A DNA stretch of 64,000 bases, from positions 69,960,552 through 70,024,551 of the forward strand of contig NC_092524.1 in assembly GCF_037038585.1 (NCBI RefSeq), read 5' to 3'. Positions 45,479-57,522 of this stretch are shown in pieces. A model generated the notes under the pieces. It saw only the letters and a list, made by a program, of their open reading frames with translations. It was not told where the DNA came from and searched no databases. Position 1 is the first letter of the stretch; each line of letters begins with the position of its first letter. Source of the stretch: Patagioenas fasciata (taxonomy: Eukaryota > Chordata > Aves > Columbiformes > Columbidae). The translations under genes and the position numbers were made by a program.

Positions 45479-48400
45479 TGTGGTACTAACTCCTCTCACA
45501 TCTTCACCCACAAACTCAAGGAAGGGATCACCCAGGAGGTGAGGTTTGTGCTGCGCTGAGGCAAATTTGGGTAAAACTGGGCTCTGGAAGGTTGCATGGG
45601 GAAGACCAGCAGCTATATAAGGCGCTTTGCTTGCAAAACCAGGCTAGAAAGGCTTACTTAGGGTACCATGGGGTTTGTATATCTTTAGACACCATGAGGA
45701 TGGTGCATCTGTTGCAGTTGTGGAGGAGTCCTGGAGATGTCCAGTCTCGGGTGATGCTTTGGGCCGTGGAGCTGGTTCCTGGTGCTGAGCACCAGATTTC
45801 ACGTTCCCGCACTGCTGGCTTTAAGTGAAATGTCTTGGACAGAAGATATTTTGCATAAACATCTTAGTCTGAGCAAACGGAAAGTGATTTCTAACCCGTT
45901 TTATTGCTGCATTATCCCTGCCTTTTATGTTGAAAATGGATCCGCTATTGAATTTCAGACCCTTGTGGATGATTTAAAGGTGTTGGTTGCTCTTCCCTGA
46001 CTTTTCCTTTGATACTGCAAATGTGCTGAGCTCATCACTTGCACTCTGCAGCAAGTTTCTGTTACTTTAATGAGTTCTGTGGGTTTTCTTTGTACCCTTG
46101 CCAGTCCTTCACCATCTTCCTGGGGTGTAACTAGAGTGGGATTATTGCCTTAGACTTTATTCCAAGAGCGATTGCAGGAGCTTCAGGCAGAGACAATATA
46201 CAATTCCTAATCTATCCGATTATTTTCAGCTTTATACAACCAAAAAAGAACTATGATTTAGATTGGCCCACAAGGCAAATAAGAGTCTAGATGTGAATTT
46301 TACAGGTTCTCTGATGGTCTCAGCACCACCCTCAGCTCTGTGCGAGTTGCAGTAGCTACAAGACACAAACCATCTTGTATTTATTTTCTTTAAACCATTT
46401 AAGAACTATAACTAATTAATTTCCTTGTATTTAAGTTATGAGGATGTGTTTGTGGTTTAACACGGTGTAGCAACCTTGGAAAGCCAGCAGAAAAATTAAT
46501 CACTAGAAAGTCAAATGGTGCTGCGTCTGCTTCGTTCTGCCTTTAAATTATGCTCTTTATTATGAAGGTGAAAAGTTGTGTTTCATTTTGAAACACATGA
46601 ATGCTGCTGAATTCAAAAAGCTGAGAGAGTAATAAAAATACAACATTTGGATTGTTTCATGAAACTCACTGAATAATTTAGTTAGTGGACAGTAAATAAT
46701 TTCCTGTTGGGAAGGCACAACCACGTAAATCCTGCAGCTACTGCCAATTTTAAAATGGTACTGACTTCAGTAGAAAAAAGGCTCCATGAAATTCATTGAG
46801 CTCGGTCCTTCCCGGTTAACTCTAGAGAAGGTGTTTTCCTGCCATGCAGAATGAAAATAAACCTCCAGCCTTCAGTGAGATATTTATAGTAAAATGTGTA
46901 TTGATCATTCAATAGAGAAGTGCTAATTTTTTGAAGCGGTGAAACATCTGAAATTCATAGGGAAAAACATTCTGGTCAAACTAGGAGAAATTGCTGCAAT
47001 TAATCATTTAGCAGGTTCCTCAAAGGTGGTTTGAGAAAGTACCTAAGGGTGTTTCCCCAGATGCTGCATCTTCATAGGGAAACCCAGAGCGGTTCAACCA
47101 AGATGCTGTAGGAAGGATCTGAAGCTCCGGCTGCTTTGCCAATGTACCTGATGATCGCAGTGTTCTTTTCCTTGCGATCCAGTCATTAATTTCCTCCTAA
47201 ATTGTTCAGTGATCACTTAAAACTTCTTCACTTATATCAGATAGTCTTTATGTTTTCAGCCTTTGAGCATAAGAAGTTCTCCCTCTGCATTTCTGAAGAC
47301 AAGTTCTTAATTCTCAGTATTCAGTATTTTTAGACCTTTGTGGTGCCTGATTTTTCAAGAGTTTTGATGACAACACGTGCAAGTCTGGAGGGAACAACTA
47401 AGCCACAAGCCTTTTAAACTTGAAGAGTGAAGTAACCTTTGCTACCTTGAAATTGTAGTACTGGGGAGATTGTGTTTAAAAAGGTAGTTTTTGTTGAGGA
47501 AAAACTCTCTGAGAGTCTAATGGACAAGTAACCTGAAAGAGCAACACCAAATTAAGTCTATTCCTTTTTGTGGGGACACATCTGTACCTAAACCACTTCC
47601 TCCCCTCGCTCCATCATGCTGGTCTGGATGGCCCCATCCCTGTGTCTGAGATGGAGTTTGCTCCATCAGCTCATGGACTCTGAGCCATGGTGTGGAAAAC
47701 ATCCACAGATGCCTTTGCAGCATTTGTAGGGAGTAAATCAACGCCAACTCCAAAGGGAAATGCATGGCAAGTGTAGGACTTGGATTTGTTGCCAGCTTTG
47801 GTCTTTTTTTGAGGTGGTTATTCCGTCCTTCACATCTGGGAGATTCCTATTAGTGCCAATAGGAATTAAAACAAATTTAGTTCACACAAAACTTCTGCCT
47901 TTGGGATGCTGAGTTGGGTACCTCTTGGGTACCTCTTGGGTGGCTTGGGTTTAAGTGTAAAATAAGAATCATTACTCTTGCAGAAGTGCAAGGAGTTCAG
48001 AGATGAAGGAATAGTCAACTTAATATAGTATTTCTCACATAATGAGGTGTTGAGGTCTTCAGTTATTCTTGTTGACCCTTTCATTTCTTGCAAGTTATCA
48101 TTTTGGAGTCACATGACTCTTCCATCCGTCATGGTCCTTCATCATCATGGTCTTCATCCATAACCTCCAAACACAGCGTTGCTCTGACTGGTGTGTTTTG
48201 GGCTGTGAACAAAGTGCTAAAGTTGTTCTGCTCGATTCCTTATAATTTTGTGGTTTTAATGCTGTTTTTCTCTGTCATTAATAACCACTTTTTTTTTGCT
48301 CTGTTAGAGAATAAAAGGCAGTCTCTTTTCTCCTATGTGTTATAGCAAACAAGCTGGAAAATAACAATTTCTCTGTGATCTCTGGCACTGAATCAGAACT

Positions 48401-49173
48401 GATCACATCCTGCATGTTAACAGTTGCTGTCACAGGCTGCTTTCAGTGAGATGATGAAAAAACTGCGCTTTTGCAAGCCAGCCCACTGAAGCTTGAGCAT
48501 GTGTGCGAACAGAAGCACACAAGTCGTCCCATCAAGGCAAGAGCATCCGTCACCTGCCTGTTTCTGGGGCCCGAGGAGGCTGCTCAGCTTTCTCCCTCGT
48601 GTTTCTGGGAGGTACGAGCAGTTTCAGCACAAACCGTTTAAAACCAGCGTTCCCAGGTGCCTGCACCCCAACCACTGTGAATTTGAAGAGATGCATTTGG
48701 AAACCAAAGACTCTGCAGTTGGTTTTGCACTGAAAACAGCTTCCTAGCCCTGTCCAAACCAGAGGATCATTGTTTGTGGCAGTCAGCAGGGCTTACTTTG
48801 CGTTGACAAATAATAGTCCCTGTAAGAATTTGTGAAGAATGTACTTTTACCTAAAGCCATTTTCAAGCCCAACGTTTTGGATATTATCATATGAAATAAA
48901 TAGGAGGAGAAATTTTTATACCCCTGTTGCATATTGGTAGCCTGTAGCAATATGTATTCCAATAACAATGGATGCTTTGGACCCTCCGTCTCATCACACT
49001 GCCTCTGCTTTACTAAACGTCAAAATGCATCTTCCCCCCCGCCGCCTTTGAATTCAGTGATGGGGCAGCTCATCCTGTAATTTAGCCATGTGAATTATTT
49101 CCCTTCTCGTACAGTGAGCACAACCTGGTGAACACATGGCACGTTTCCTAGGGTCAACATCTTGTTGCAAAGA
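45479..49173. other. Unassigned intronic sequence (3.7 kb)
   Basis: A short tandem of GGGTACCTCTT occurs near 47917-47940. No gene or repeat family recognised. Confidence 0.5.
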
Positions 49174-49362
49174 TTGGATATTAGGAACAATTTCTTCCCC
49201 AAAGGGCTGTGGGGCATTGGAACAGGCTGCCCAGGGCAGTGCTGGAGTCACCATCCCTGGAGGGTTGGACAGACGGACATGAGGTTCTCAGGACATGGGT
49301 GAGTTAATGGTTGAACTCAATGATCTTGAGGGTCTCTCCCAAGCAACGTGATTCTGTGATTC
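49174..49362 (+). mobile_element. CR1 LINE 3' fragment, C-type
   Basis: GATTGGATATTAGGAACAAT, then CCCCAAAGGGCTGTGGGGCA, GACGGACATGAGGTTCTCAG and GTGATTCTGTGATTCC. The tail keeps two partial TGATTCTG units. Confidence 0.88.
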
Positions 49363-51136
49363 CATGTCCTCAGTGCGCTTCTTGCCTTCAGTAGCTGCTG
49401 CCCCAGCCATTGCTTTCCTGACAACAAAAATAATCTCATGGCAGAATAAACTGAATGGATAATTCTCCTTTTTTTAATTTTCTTTTTTTTTTTTTTTTGG
49501 AGGGTGGGTGTGCTTGACGTGGCTTTTTTCCAAAGCCTCTGATGTCTTTAGGCATGAAGAAATGTTCCATCACATACCAGTGAAGTTGTGGAAAGACCTT
49601 TTCCAGCCCTTTGCATATAAAGGGGTCCTGTAATCTGAGGATTTGGGGATTATAGGGGTGATCGGGGGGTTCTCATCCCTGGGTCCACAGGGCAGTGGTA
49701 CCAACCCCCAGTGCAGGCGTTGGATACGTTCTAAGGAACGTGCATTTACTTCAAATAGCTGTGTTAGGCAGATTTCAGTGTGGTGGGATAAGGAAAAGAT
49801 TGTCAAAAAACGCATTTTCCACCGTCTGTTTGCACAGAATTAAAAATCAGTTCCAGTGTAAAGTGGTTCGTGGGTGTTTGTGGGGTTTTTTGGGTATTCT
49901 TTTGGATGTGTGGTTGGTTGGTTTGGTTTTTGGAGGCGGGGGGAGTGGTTGTTGGTAGTTTTTGTTTCAAACCAAGCAAAATGTTCTGTGTTCAGAGTAA
50001 AAGATATTGTGATATTTATTGGCTTAGGCAACGATGGTATTTGAAGTAGAAGCATTTCATTTTTGTAACATCAAAATTGAATCTTTCTCTCATTGTTTTT
50101 GGGCATGAGTACTTCGAAACTGGGAAAAGTGCAGCAATATGTTCTGAGGGTTTTTTTAAATCTGTGTTTTTCACCTAAAGTGTAAAGTCCGACTTGTACT
50201 GGATCTGCAGGAAGAGTCACTGAGCACTGAGGCTGTGGGGTGAAATACGACCGTGTGTCTCAGGGCATCTGCTCAAGCCAATAAAGCACTGTCACATCTA
50301 TTGATGCTTGGAGAAATTACGGTCATATACAAATCAGACAAGTACATAGGTCATGATGCAGCTAGACAGGTCGTAACTTACTCATTTTTTAGAAATGGAA
50401 TAATTTTAATTGCATAGTTCATAAATAATTTTTCACTTCTGCATATGTTTTGCAATAAAAAAGAAAAGGAAAGGGAAAAAAAGGGAAAATAAAGAGATAT
50501 TTGATGACGAAAGACCATAATTGTATGGCAGAGCGATGATAATGCATGGATGGGATTCCCAAATGTGCAGTGGAGTGAGTACTTTGGAAAACTGCGTCCT
50601 TAGGAGGCCGCAGGTGCGTATCTGTGCAACGAATTAAGGTTTATTAGTCCAATTTGTGTACACAGCGATGTGCAGACCGAACTTTTTTAATTAAAACTTT
50701 GCATTACAAGCAAGAATGGCTTTGAGTTCTCGGTAGAACAGAATTTATTGACTTCCCATGTTATCAAGTCTCCCTGAGCAGACAAGCACTATGGCGAGCA
50801 GTTGCTTTGTGCAAAGTTACTTGAAACTATTGGAGGATCTGAAATATGAGAATGCACAATCTCATGTTTTGTGTGTGTTTTTTGGTTTGGGTTGTTTGTT
50901 TTAATAAAAAGCTCACAATCTAGAGGCTTTCTGAATTCTCCACCGTAAAGAAGCGTGGAGGCTGCTTTGGGATTTGAGGCCGATACCTGCCATGGTGTCA
51001 CACAGCCCATGGTCCCTGTTTGCCACCGCTCGCCACCTTGAAAGTGAGAGAGTGTCAGTGGTGTGGGAGCTGCTGCTCTGAAGGTCCCTGGGTTGAGCGG
51101 AGATGGGGACTTGGGCACCACAGCCTTGAGATGCGC
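49363..51136. other. Unassigned sequence with T-run, G/T-rich and purine tracts
   Basis: Includes a T-rich run at about 49470-49498, the G/T-rich tract 49866-49972 (listed separately) and an A/G-only tract at about 50457-50500. No exon recognised. Confidence 0.5.
49866..49972 (+). repeat. G/T-rich strand-asymmetric tract
   Basis: About 105 bases almost entirely G and T on the + strand (GTGGGTGTTTGTGGGGTTTT, TGTGGTTGGTTGGTTTGG, GGCGGGGGGAGTGG). Transcribed from the + strand, the RNA would be G/U-rich. Confidence 0.75.
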
Positions 51137-51246
51137 CATCCTGGAGGGGTTGAAGAGATGGAGACGAGGTTCTCAGGGCCATGGGGCAGAGCCAGGGGTG
51201 GGGGAACGGTTGGACTCAATGATCTTGAGGGTCTTTTCCAACCAAA
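51137..51246 (+). mobile_element. CR1 LINE 3' terminal fragment, C-type
   Basis: CATCCTGGAGGGGTTGAAGA, then GACGAGGTTCTCAGGGCCAT, GGTTGGACTCAATGATCTTG and TCTTTTCCAACCAAA. Its 3' end is cut off exactly where the A-type copy at 51247 begins in the opposite orientation. Confidence 0.88.
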
Positions 51247-51932
51247 ATCACAGAATCCCAGAATGTGAGGGGTTGGAAGGGACCTGGAAAGCTCATCCAG
51301 TGCAATCCCCCCATGGAGCAGGAACACCCAGCTGAGGTTCCACAGGAAGGTGTCCAGGCGGGTTTGAATGGCTGCAGAGAAGGAGACTCCACAGCCTCCC
51401 TGGGCAGCCTGGGCCAGGCTCTGACACCCTCACCCCCAACAAGTTTCTTCTCATATTTAAGTGGAACCTCCTGTGTTCCAGTTTGCACCCATTGCCCCTT
51501 GTCCTGTCACTGGTTGTCACCCAGAAGAGCCTGGCTCCATCCTCCTGACACTGCCCCTTTCCATATTGATCCCCAGGAATGAGTCCCCCCTCAGTCTCCT
51601 CTTCTCCAGCTCCAGAGCCCCAGCTCCCTCAGCCTTTCCTCACACGGGAGATGCTCCACTCCCTTCAGCATCTTGGTGGCTGCGCTGGACTCTCTCCAGC
51701 AGTTCCCTGTCCTTCTGGAACTGAGGGGCCACAACTGGACACAATATTCCAGGTGTGGTCTCCCCAGGGCAGAGCAGAGGGGCAGGAGAACCTCTCTGAC
51801 CTACTGACCACCCCCAGTGTCACCACTCCTCCCAGCTTGGTGTCACCAGTAAACTTGCTGACAGTCACTCTATTCCCTCGTCCAAGTTGTTGATGAATAT
51901 ATTGAATAATCCTGGTCCCGGCACTGCACTAG
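51247..51932 (-). mobile_element. CR1 LINE 3' fragment, A-type, with reverse-transcriptase remnant
   Basis: Runs from ATCACAGAATCCCAGAATGT to about 51932. At about 51815 it jumps from CTACTGACCACCCCC straight to AGTGTCACCACTCCTCCC, skipping at least 200 bp that the copy at 16701 keeps: an internal deletion. Beyond the junction the minus strand encodes the reverse-transcriptase catalytic region (VSKFTGDTKLGG). The usual FADD box there reads FTGD, and a one-base deletion lies just upstream. The element is dead. Confidence 0.92.
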
Positions 51933-53928
51933 ACACAGGCCTCAAAACAATTCTGTGATTCTCTGAGGATGGGTTTGGTCTCTTAAAAGTCGTTGAAGGT
52001 CACCCCAAAGTATGGACTGGGGCTTGCTGGGGACCTCTCTGAAGAGGTGTTCAGCCTCAGCCATCTGGCTTTGCTGTGCTCAGTTTTTTGATTGCTGCAT
52101 TAGCATAGTGCTGGAAAGTCATCTTTCTTCAGCGGGCGTTCGATAAATTACAATGCAGTATCGATCAGCAGGTGTGGAGTTACAGCAAAGGTAAATAATG
52201 AACTGAAGTTAAATCAGAGCAGTGCCGTTCCTGGAGGATTCCTTTGATGAGAGAATCTAGTCAACAGTATTCCTTTTATTCTTCAGGGATCTCTACATAC
52301 ACTACAAAATTATTTAACGTCTTAAAATTACTCTTCTAAAACATACATATATGTATGTCTTTTGTTTTAAGCTGAAGTGTCTGATTCTGTGTACAGCCAA
52401 GCAGCATCCCGTTAAAATTTCTTGTGATGAAGATGGATGCGCCAGTGTGGAGATGCAGTGGAATGGAAAGGCTTTTGTATTCATGAAGATAAAACTCTGA
52501 TAGTATCTAATTAAACGTCACTATATTTTTTGTGTAAGTTATGTAACGTTACCAGCTAAATAATGTTTTATAAGTATTATCAGCATCTCTGTAAGTTATG
52601 TTGTTTGACAGGGCAGACTGCGTTCCCTTTAAAGCTTTTTGTGGGAAAGGGAGGAAGAGAGAAGTAAATGCTAAAGTAAAGATGCTGCTCATTTTTTTTC
52701 CACTTAAAACCTCAAACAGAGCTGTTTTTACAATCCTGATCGCACGAAGGGAAATAAAACATGCAAGAGATTCAGCGAACATCTTAAATATTGTTTAAAA
52801 ATACTTCTCAAACATTTGAAATATATAGGATGAAACCGTATTCTGCAGCACGCAGGAGCTGAGCACGTGTTCCAAAAATATCCTGCAGCACATTTATGTG
52901 GATGATTTAAAAAAGCCCTGGAGCCAAGAGTTTAGAATAGAAGTACAGACAGATTGGGACTGGTAAATATAGCAGCTCTCATCGCATCCCTCTCGCATGC
53001 GCCTGAGTGCTGGAGATGTGGAGTCTGGTGTATTTGCTTTATCCCAGAGCAGCAGAACCATGCGAGTTCTGCCGCTCACCCGAAGAGAGGGCAAAGCCAC
53101 TCGGGTTGGTTAATTTAACAAGCCAGAAAGATATGACAATTTTTTGGAAGCATTGCTTGCTGCAGCTTCAGCCTCTGAAGGCCACGCTTGCCCTCGTTAC
53201 AAGGGCAGGAGAATTTACAAGGGGTACAGCCGGTCATTAATTTTTCAGTTCATTGCCTTTTGTAGAAGGTCCTTGCAGCCCAGAAGTTCCCAACGAGAAG
53301 ACGACTGACCCTTGCCCACCTTATGCTCCTGTGCGGTTTACTGGGATCTGGACCCCGGTCCCAGGTCAGGACTGGGAATGGTGCAACTCGAGTGTCTCTG
53401 CGCTTGGGGGAGTGATCTCCCTTGGTCAGGACAACCCTTGGGGCCACCATGGCATCCAAGACCGCCCAACTCAGCCATGGGACCTTTGTGTGCAAGAAGG
53501 TTGGAAGCACAATGTGTCCAGCTCAAGCGCTCACCACTGGTCACAAAACACCTATTTGAAGAAGTAGATGTTAGTAGTTTGTTGGAGTTTCAAGCAGGTG
53601 AACCTTTGACTCCTTAAATTCAGATTTTTATTGCTGCTGAAAGATAATCCATCGGTTCTTTTGAAGGTGTTTTCTGGTTTGCCCTTATCTTTCATGAGTG
53701 TGATATCAATGAAAACTGTCCACGTTCAGTGCGGGAGTAGGGCTGTGATTTCTGGTGAGCCCCACTTGATGCAGTTCTTGGGGAATTTGTCTGCAGCTGT
53801 TCCAGCTGTGCCTCACTGGTGGGGACTTGACTTGTTCTCCATGGCTCTGCTACTGGCTTTTGGTTTTTTTTGATGGGGTATTTTCATTGGAAGTATTGCA
53901 TGATTTTTAAGAGAGGGTGATAAATGTA
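51933..53928. other. Unassigned intronic sequence (2.0 kb)
   Basis: Contains an 18-bp perfect palindrome at 52341-52358. The overlapping open frames at 53250-53617 have no domain. Confidence 0.5.
52341..52358. repeat. 18-bp perfect palindrome
   Basis: ACATACATATATGTATGT equals its own reverse complement. The sequence is of low complexity, so chance is likely. Confidence 0.9.
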
Positions 53929-54065
53929 AGGTTGTGGAGTCTCCTTCTCTGAGACATTCAAACCCGCCTGGGATCCTGTGTGATCTGCTCTGTGACCCTG
54001 CGTGAGCAGGGGGGTTGGACTGGGGGATCTACAGAGGTCCCTTCAACCCAAACCGCTCTGTGATT
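53929..54065 (+). mobile_element. CR1 LINE 3' terminal fragment, separate subfamily
   Basis: AGGTTGTGGAGTCTCCTTCT, then ACATTCAAACCCGCCTGGGA, TGTGACCCTGCGTGAGCAGG and CTCTGTGATT. It shares its first ~50 bp with A-type copies but then follows another CR1 3' UTR. It ends 187 bp before the MDGA2 exon at 54252. Confidence 0.87.
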
Positions 54066-54224
54066 ACTGTTGAGGGGCTCTTGGATGAGGTGTTTTTAAG
54101 TGCGAGCTATTCATTTTTCTGGAGAAGGTCCCCAAGTCCTCCAGTATAAAATCCTGACAGATACACCCGTGGTTCTCGGTTTGGTGAAGGGATCTATACC
54201 CTGCTTGCTTTTACAGGCTTAAAG

Positions 54225-54251
54225 TAACAATCTTTCTTGGTGCTTGCTCAG
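54225..54251 (+). other. MDGA2: Splice acceptor and branch-site candidate, MDGA2 exon at 54252
   Basis: TAAC at 54225-54228 gives a branch A at 54227. The following tract is only moderately pyrimidine-rich (CTTTCTTGGTGCTTGCTCAG). The frame across the junction (Gln|Ile-Arg-Trp) confirms the site. Confidence 0.7.
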
Positions 54252-54426
54252 ATCAGGTGGACCAAAACAGCAGGAAGTGCCTCTGACCGATTCCAGGACT
54301 CCAGCGTCTTCAATGAAACCCTGAGGATCTCCAACATCCAGCGGCACCAGGGAGGACGCTACTACTGCAAGGCTGAGAACGGCTTGGGTTCGCCAGCCAT
54401 AAAGTCCATAAGAGTGGACGTGTACT
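54252..54426 (+). CDS. MDGA2: MDGA2 internal exon encoding the C-terminal half of Ig domain 1
   Basis: The exon is 175 bp, entered in phase 0 and left in phase 1. It therefore joins in frame to the 29977-30116 exon, and the pair forms a symmetric 1-1 Ig module, the usual arrangement for Ig domains. It opens IRWTKTAGSASDRFQ, giving the core Trp of the C strand. It continues SSVFNETLRI, where NET is an N-glycosylation sequon, then GGRYYCKAENG, giving the F-strand Cys that pairs with the Cys in the previous exon. It ends with IKSIRVDVY and the first base of the next codon. The acceptor is GCTCAG|ATC and the donor is ACT|GTAAGT, matching consensus at +1 to +6. In published MDGA1 structures Ig1 and Ig2 make the main neuroligin contacts, and MDGA2 is expected to behave alike. 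G+C is 95 of 175 bases with 7 CpGs. The next exon (Ig2) is not in the window. Confidence 0.95.
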
Positions 54427-57400
54427 GTAAGTAAACCGCTCGGAAAGTTCTTACTGTGCTTTTTATTGACTTATAGTGGCTGGTGTTCCAATGAAGTGAC
54501 TGTCTCTTTGTGAAGTCCAGTTTTCAACTTTACTTTAGGGGAGTTTGTGCAGCTTTTGGGAGTATTTAGAGCAAGAAGACTTGCGGCTGCTCCCAGTGGA
54601 GTCAGGTGGGGCTGCTCGTGGATCAAAATATCTTTAAACAAAATCAAAATACTGCTGTAAGAAAGATGAATCTCAGGTAGAACTTAACCTGCTTAGTCAT
54701 TAGAAGAATATTTGTCTCCAGCTTGCATAGGATGAAGATCTACGGTGTAGCACAGCCATTAATCTCTTGTACATTTTCCTGCATTTACCCTCTAAAATGA
54801 TATTGGAGTAAGTACAGACTTTTGAAATTGCTGCTGAAAGATGAGGCATCTTTTTTTTTAATGGCAATCTCTTTATGTTCCTGTGATACACATTTTTAAA
54901 AGCTTTACTTATAACGTCGGGCAGCGAAAAATGTGAAGTATTGGGATTGCGGTGCAATTGGTCACTGGAGCTGGCAGGAAAAGGAAACAATTGAAAATGT
55001 TATAGTGCAATAAATGCACAAAATGGAATGTGAAAAAATGCCGTTGGTGTAATGATGAACTTTGCATGTGACTCTGTAAATTACGGGACTGGTCTAAGCT
55101 GTTGGAAAATGACAAGAGCTCAATGCCTCGAACAACGTGGTTTTGTGTGCACTTCAGATTGAGAAAAACTGCTCAAAATCGCGTTGAAATGCTCCAAAGA
55201 TAGGAAGTCTTTGCGATATGCGTTTGGAGGCTCTTCTGATGCAAGTAGTGTTGTGTAGATAAATATGTTTACATGTCACGTATGTAATTAAATAATAATT
55301 TTATATATATATAATTAAATAAAACAAATTAACTTCAAGCTAGAGCTCGAAGTTAGTCCTTCAGTCTGGAGTCTTCCAAAGATAAACCTGACTTATGGCT
55401 GTATGAGCATTGAGCTCATGTTTCCCAAAAGTTCCCTCTCTCGTGAGGTGAATCTCAGGAAATACCTTAATTTAGAGACCCAAGCAGTGTCAGTTTTTGT
55501 GGGTTCGTTATGGGACCGGGGAAGGTTGGCATCTGCCTTTTTGGGGGATTTTCTTGCCTCGTGTGAGCGCTCAGCTTCATGATGTGCTTAACGAGCTCTA
55601 ACACACCACTGCCAAATCTGTAAATCCTTTATGAACAATAACTGAATTAGGCAGTAATTGCTCATTAACTTGTTGGAGTCCAATAAACGAACAGGCACCC
55701 TTAATGACAGCACAGAGCACACCAGGCAAAGCGGCCGGTGTTTGTAGGGGGCTGGGACAAGGTTTGCGGAGAGGGCTGAGCAAGTATCTAAATCTCTTCT
55801 GGATGCCATTAAAGCACTTGTCGCCTACTCCAGCAGCAATGTATTAGATTATCCTTCTTAATTTTATAATCAGCCACTGATGGTGGCAGGAAAAGCAGTC
55901 ATAAGAATGTGATCTTATGTGGTCTGAACAATAAGTGTTGAGAAACATTGTGTTGGAACTTTGTTTTGTTTCTTCTATACCATTGAGACTTTCTTCTAGA
56001 ATATGTCTTTTTCCTTGTATTTTGTTAATAGCTATTAACATGTGCTCTTGGGTTTGCTGTCTGGGATTTATTATGGGGTTAAGTTGGTTTTTCCAACGTA
56101 TGCTGCTTCTTGTTACACCTCAAATACAGACGATGTCTTTCTGGAACGTGACAAACTTCAGGTTCCAGCTGGGATTAAATCCTGGGTGATTTCTCATCAT
56201 ACGCAGGCTGGTATTTCTCTGGGTGTTTTCATCTGTTAATGATCGAATATTCGCAGGCAGTACTGCTGCAGTAAGCTTGAGGTACCAGCAAAGATTGTAT
56301 CTAATTGAGAAATACAGGAGAAAACCTCCTGGACCCCACAGAAAAGCTCATAAGAAATCAAAGTATTGAAAATTGAAATGGTCCTGTTGAAATTTCCGCT
56401 TAACTGAAAGCAATAACGTCTTTTTTAATTGAAATTTTCTGTTTTTCTTTGTTGAGTATTTACTGTACGGATGAGATGTTGTATGTGCCGCATCAGGAAC
56501 TCTGAGCAGGAATATTGGGGGCGGGTGGTTTTTCCTGAGTAATTGCCCATGAGGGGCTTTTGCTCGGAGACCCAAAAATGAAGGATCACAGGTACTTCAC
56601 CAACATTTTCTATCAATAGTTTTATGTTTCTTTGTTTTTGTGGTCGTGTTTGTTTAGCGAACGTCTATTTAGTGAAACTATGTAGAGAAAGATCTTACAG
56701 ATTTGAGGTCACTGTCAAAACCAAACCTATAGAAACCAGATGATGCTCCCATTTGAAAGCAAAGCTTTATCATTAGAGCAAGAAAGAAGTAGTTTTAATT
56801 TGTTTATGAAACCCTCAAATGCATTTAAAGCAACAAGTAAAACGTTTATATTTCTTAAAAGCTGGGTGGGTGAAAAATCACTTTGGAAGCATCTTGACTT
56901 GTAAACCTAAAGAGAGACAACAGTATTAAAGTCACGTTCCACATCAGTTTTGGATCAAGAGCGTTTCTGAAGGGCTAATTTAAGTCTTCAGCCTCCTATT
57001 TAAAATTAGAGAAGCACTATATCCGTATAGCTTGAAAATGAATTGCTGACAAAATTCCCCAGAAAATCTTAGTTTCCCCGTTCATGTCTCTTATTGACTT
57101 GCTGGCTGGCTGGGAAGGTTTAATATCAACATTTGGATGGGAAATCTCGCTCTCCAGTGATTTCCTGGTTTTCATTTTCCAGTTAACTCTGGCGTTCAGC
57201 AGCACTCGGAGCCACATTTGCTGCGACTGCAGTAATTAATTACACAGATATAAGTGATGAAGGACCCAGAGTGTTGAGCTGCATGAGGGGGAGGGAGGGT
57301 GACGTTATTCCTATGGACTTTCCGCAGTCTCAAAAATGCTTTTAGTTTTATTTTTGCAGGAAGGCTCTATGGAAGCTGCCAGATACTGCACATGGATCTT

Positions 57401-57522
57401 GAATGTGTTGGGTGGTGGATCTGTTAAAGGATTCCCAAAGTATCATTCTTGATTTCTCATTATCTCAGGTGACTCTGACCAAACCTTCTGTCCACTTTGT
57501 CCTATGTGTTCAAGAGGTACTT
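54427..57522. other. Unassigned intronic sequence (3.1 kb)
   Basis: First part of the intron after Ig1. No CR1, no exon-like frame with splice sites, AT-leaning. Confidence 0.5.
55288..55325. repeat. AT-rich microsatellite-like tract
   Basis: AATAATAATTTTATATATAT then AATTAAATAAAAC; short, imperfect and unremarkable. Confidence 0.7.

Larger units (their letters stand above)
30117..54251 (+). other. MDGA2: MDGA2 intron splitting Ig domain 1 (complete, 24,135 bp)
   Basis: A complete phase-0 intron between the two recognised exons. It opens with GTGAGT at 30117 and closes with TTGCTCAG at 54251; a TAAC branch-site candidate has its A at 54227, 25 nt before the exon. It interrupts the Ig fold between the B-strand Cys and the C-strand Trp. 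It contains about a dozen CR1 fragments in both orientations, two of them as tail-to-tail pairs, plus poly-A/T and G/T-rich tracts. I found no further coding exon and no nested gene on either strand. Confidence 0.9.

Noticed and set aside
53250..53617. Overlapping ORFs of about 100 aa just upstream of the MDGA2 exon
   Set aside because: No domain, open on both strands, and no splice junction linking them in frame to the exon at 54252.
29977..54426. Assignment of the two exons to the paralogue MDGA1
   Set aside because: Residues such as VRIVHSGLACNIEEE and ELTCLVTG fit MDGA2. As I recall, MDGA1 has a different sequence around the first Cys and before the second.
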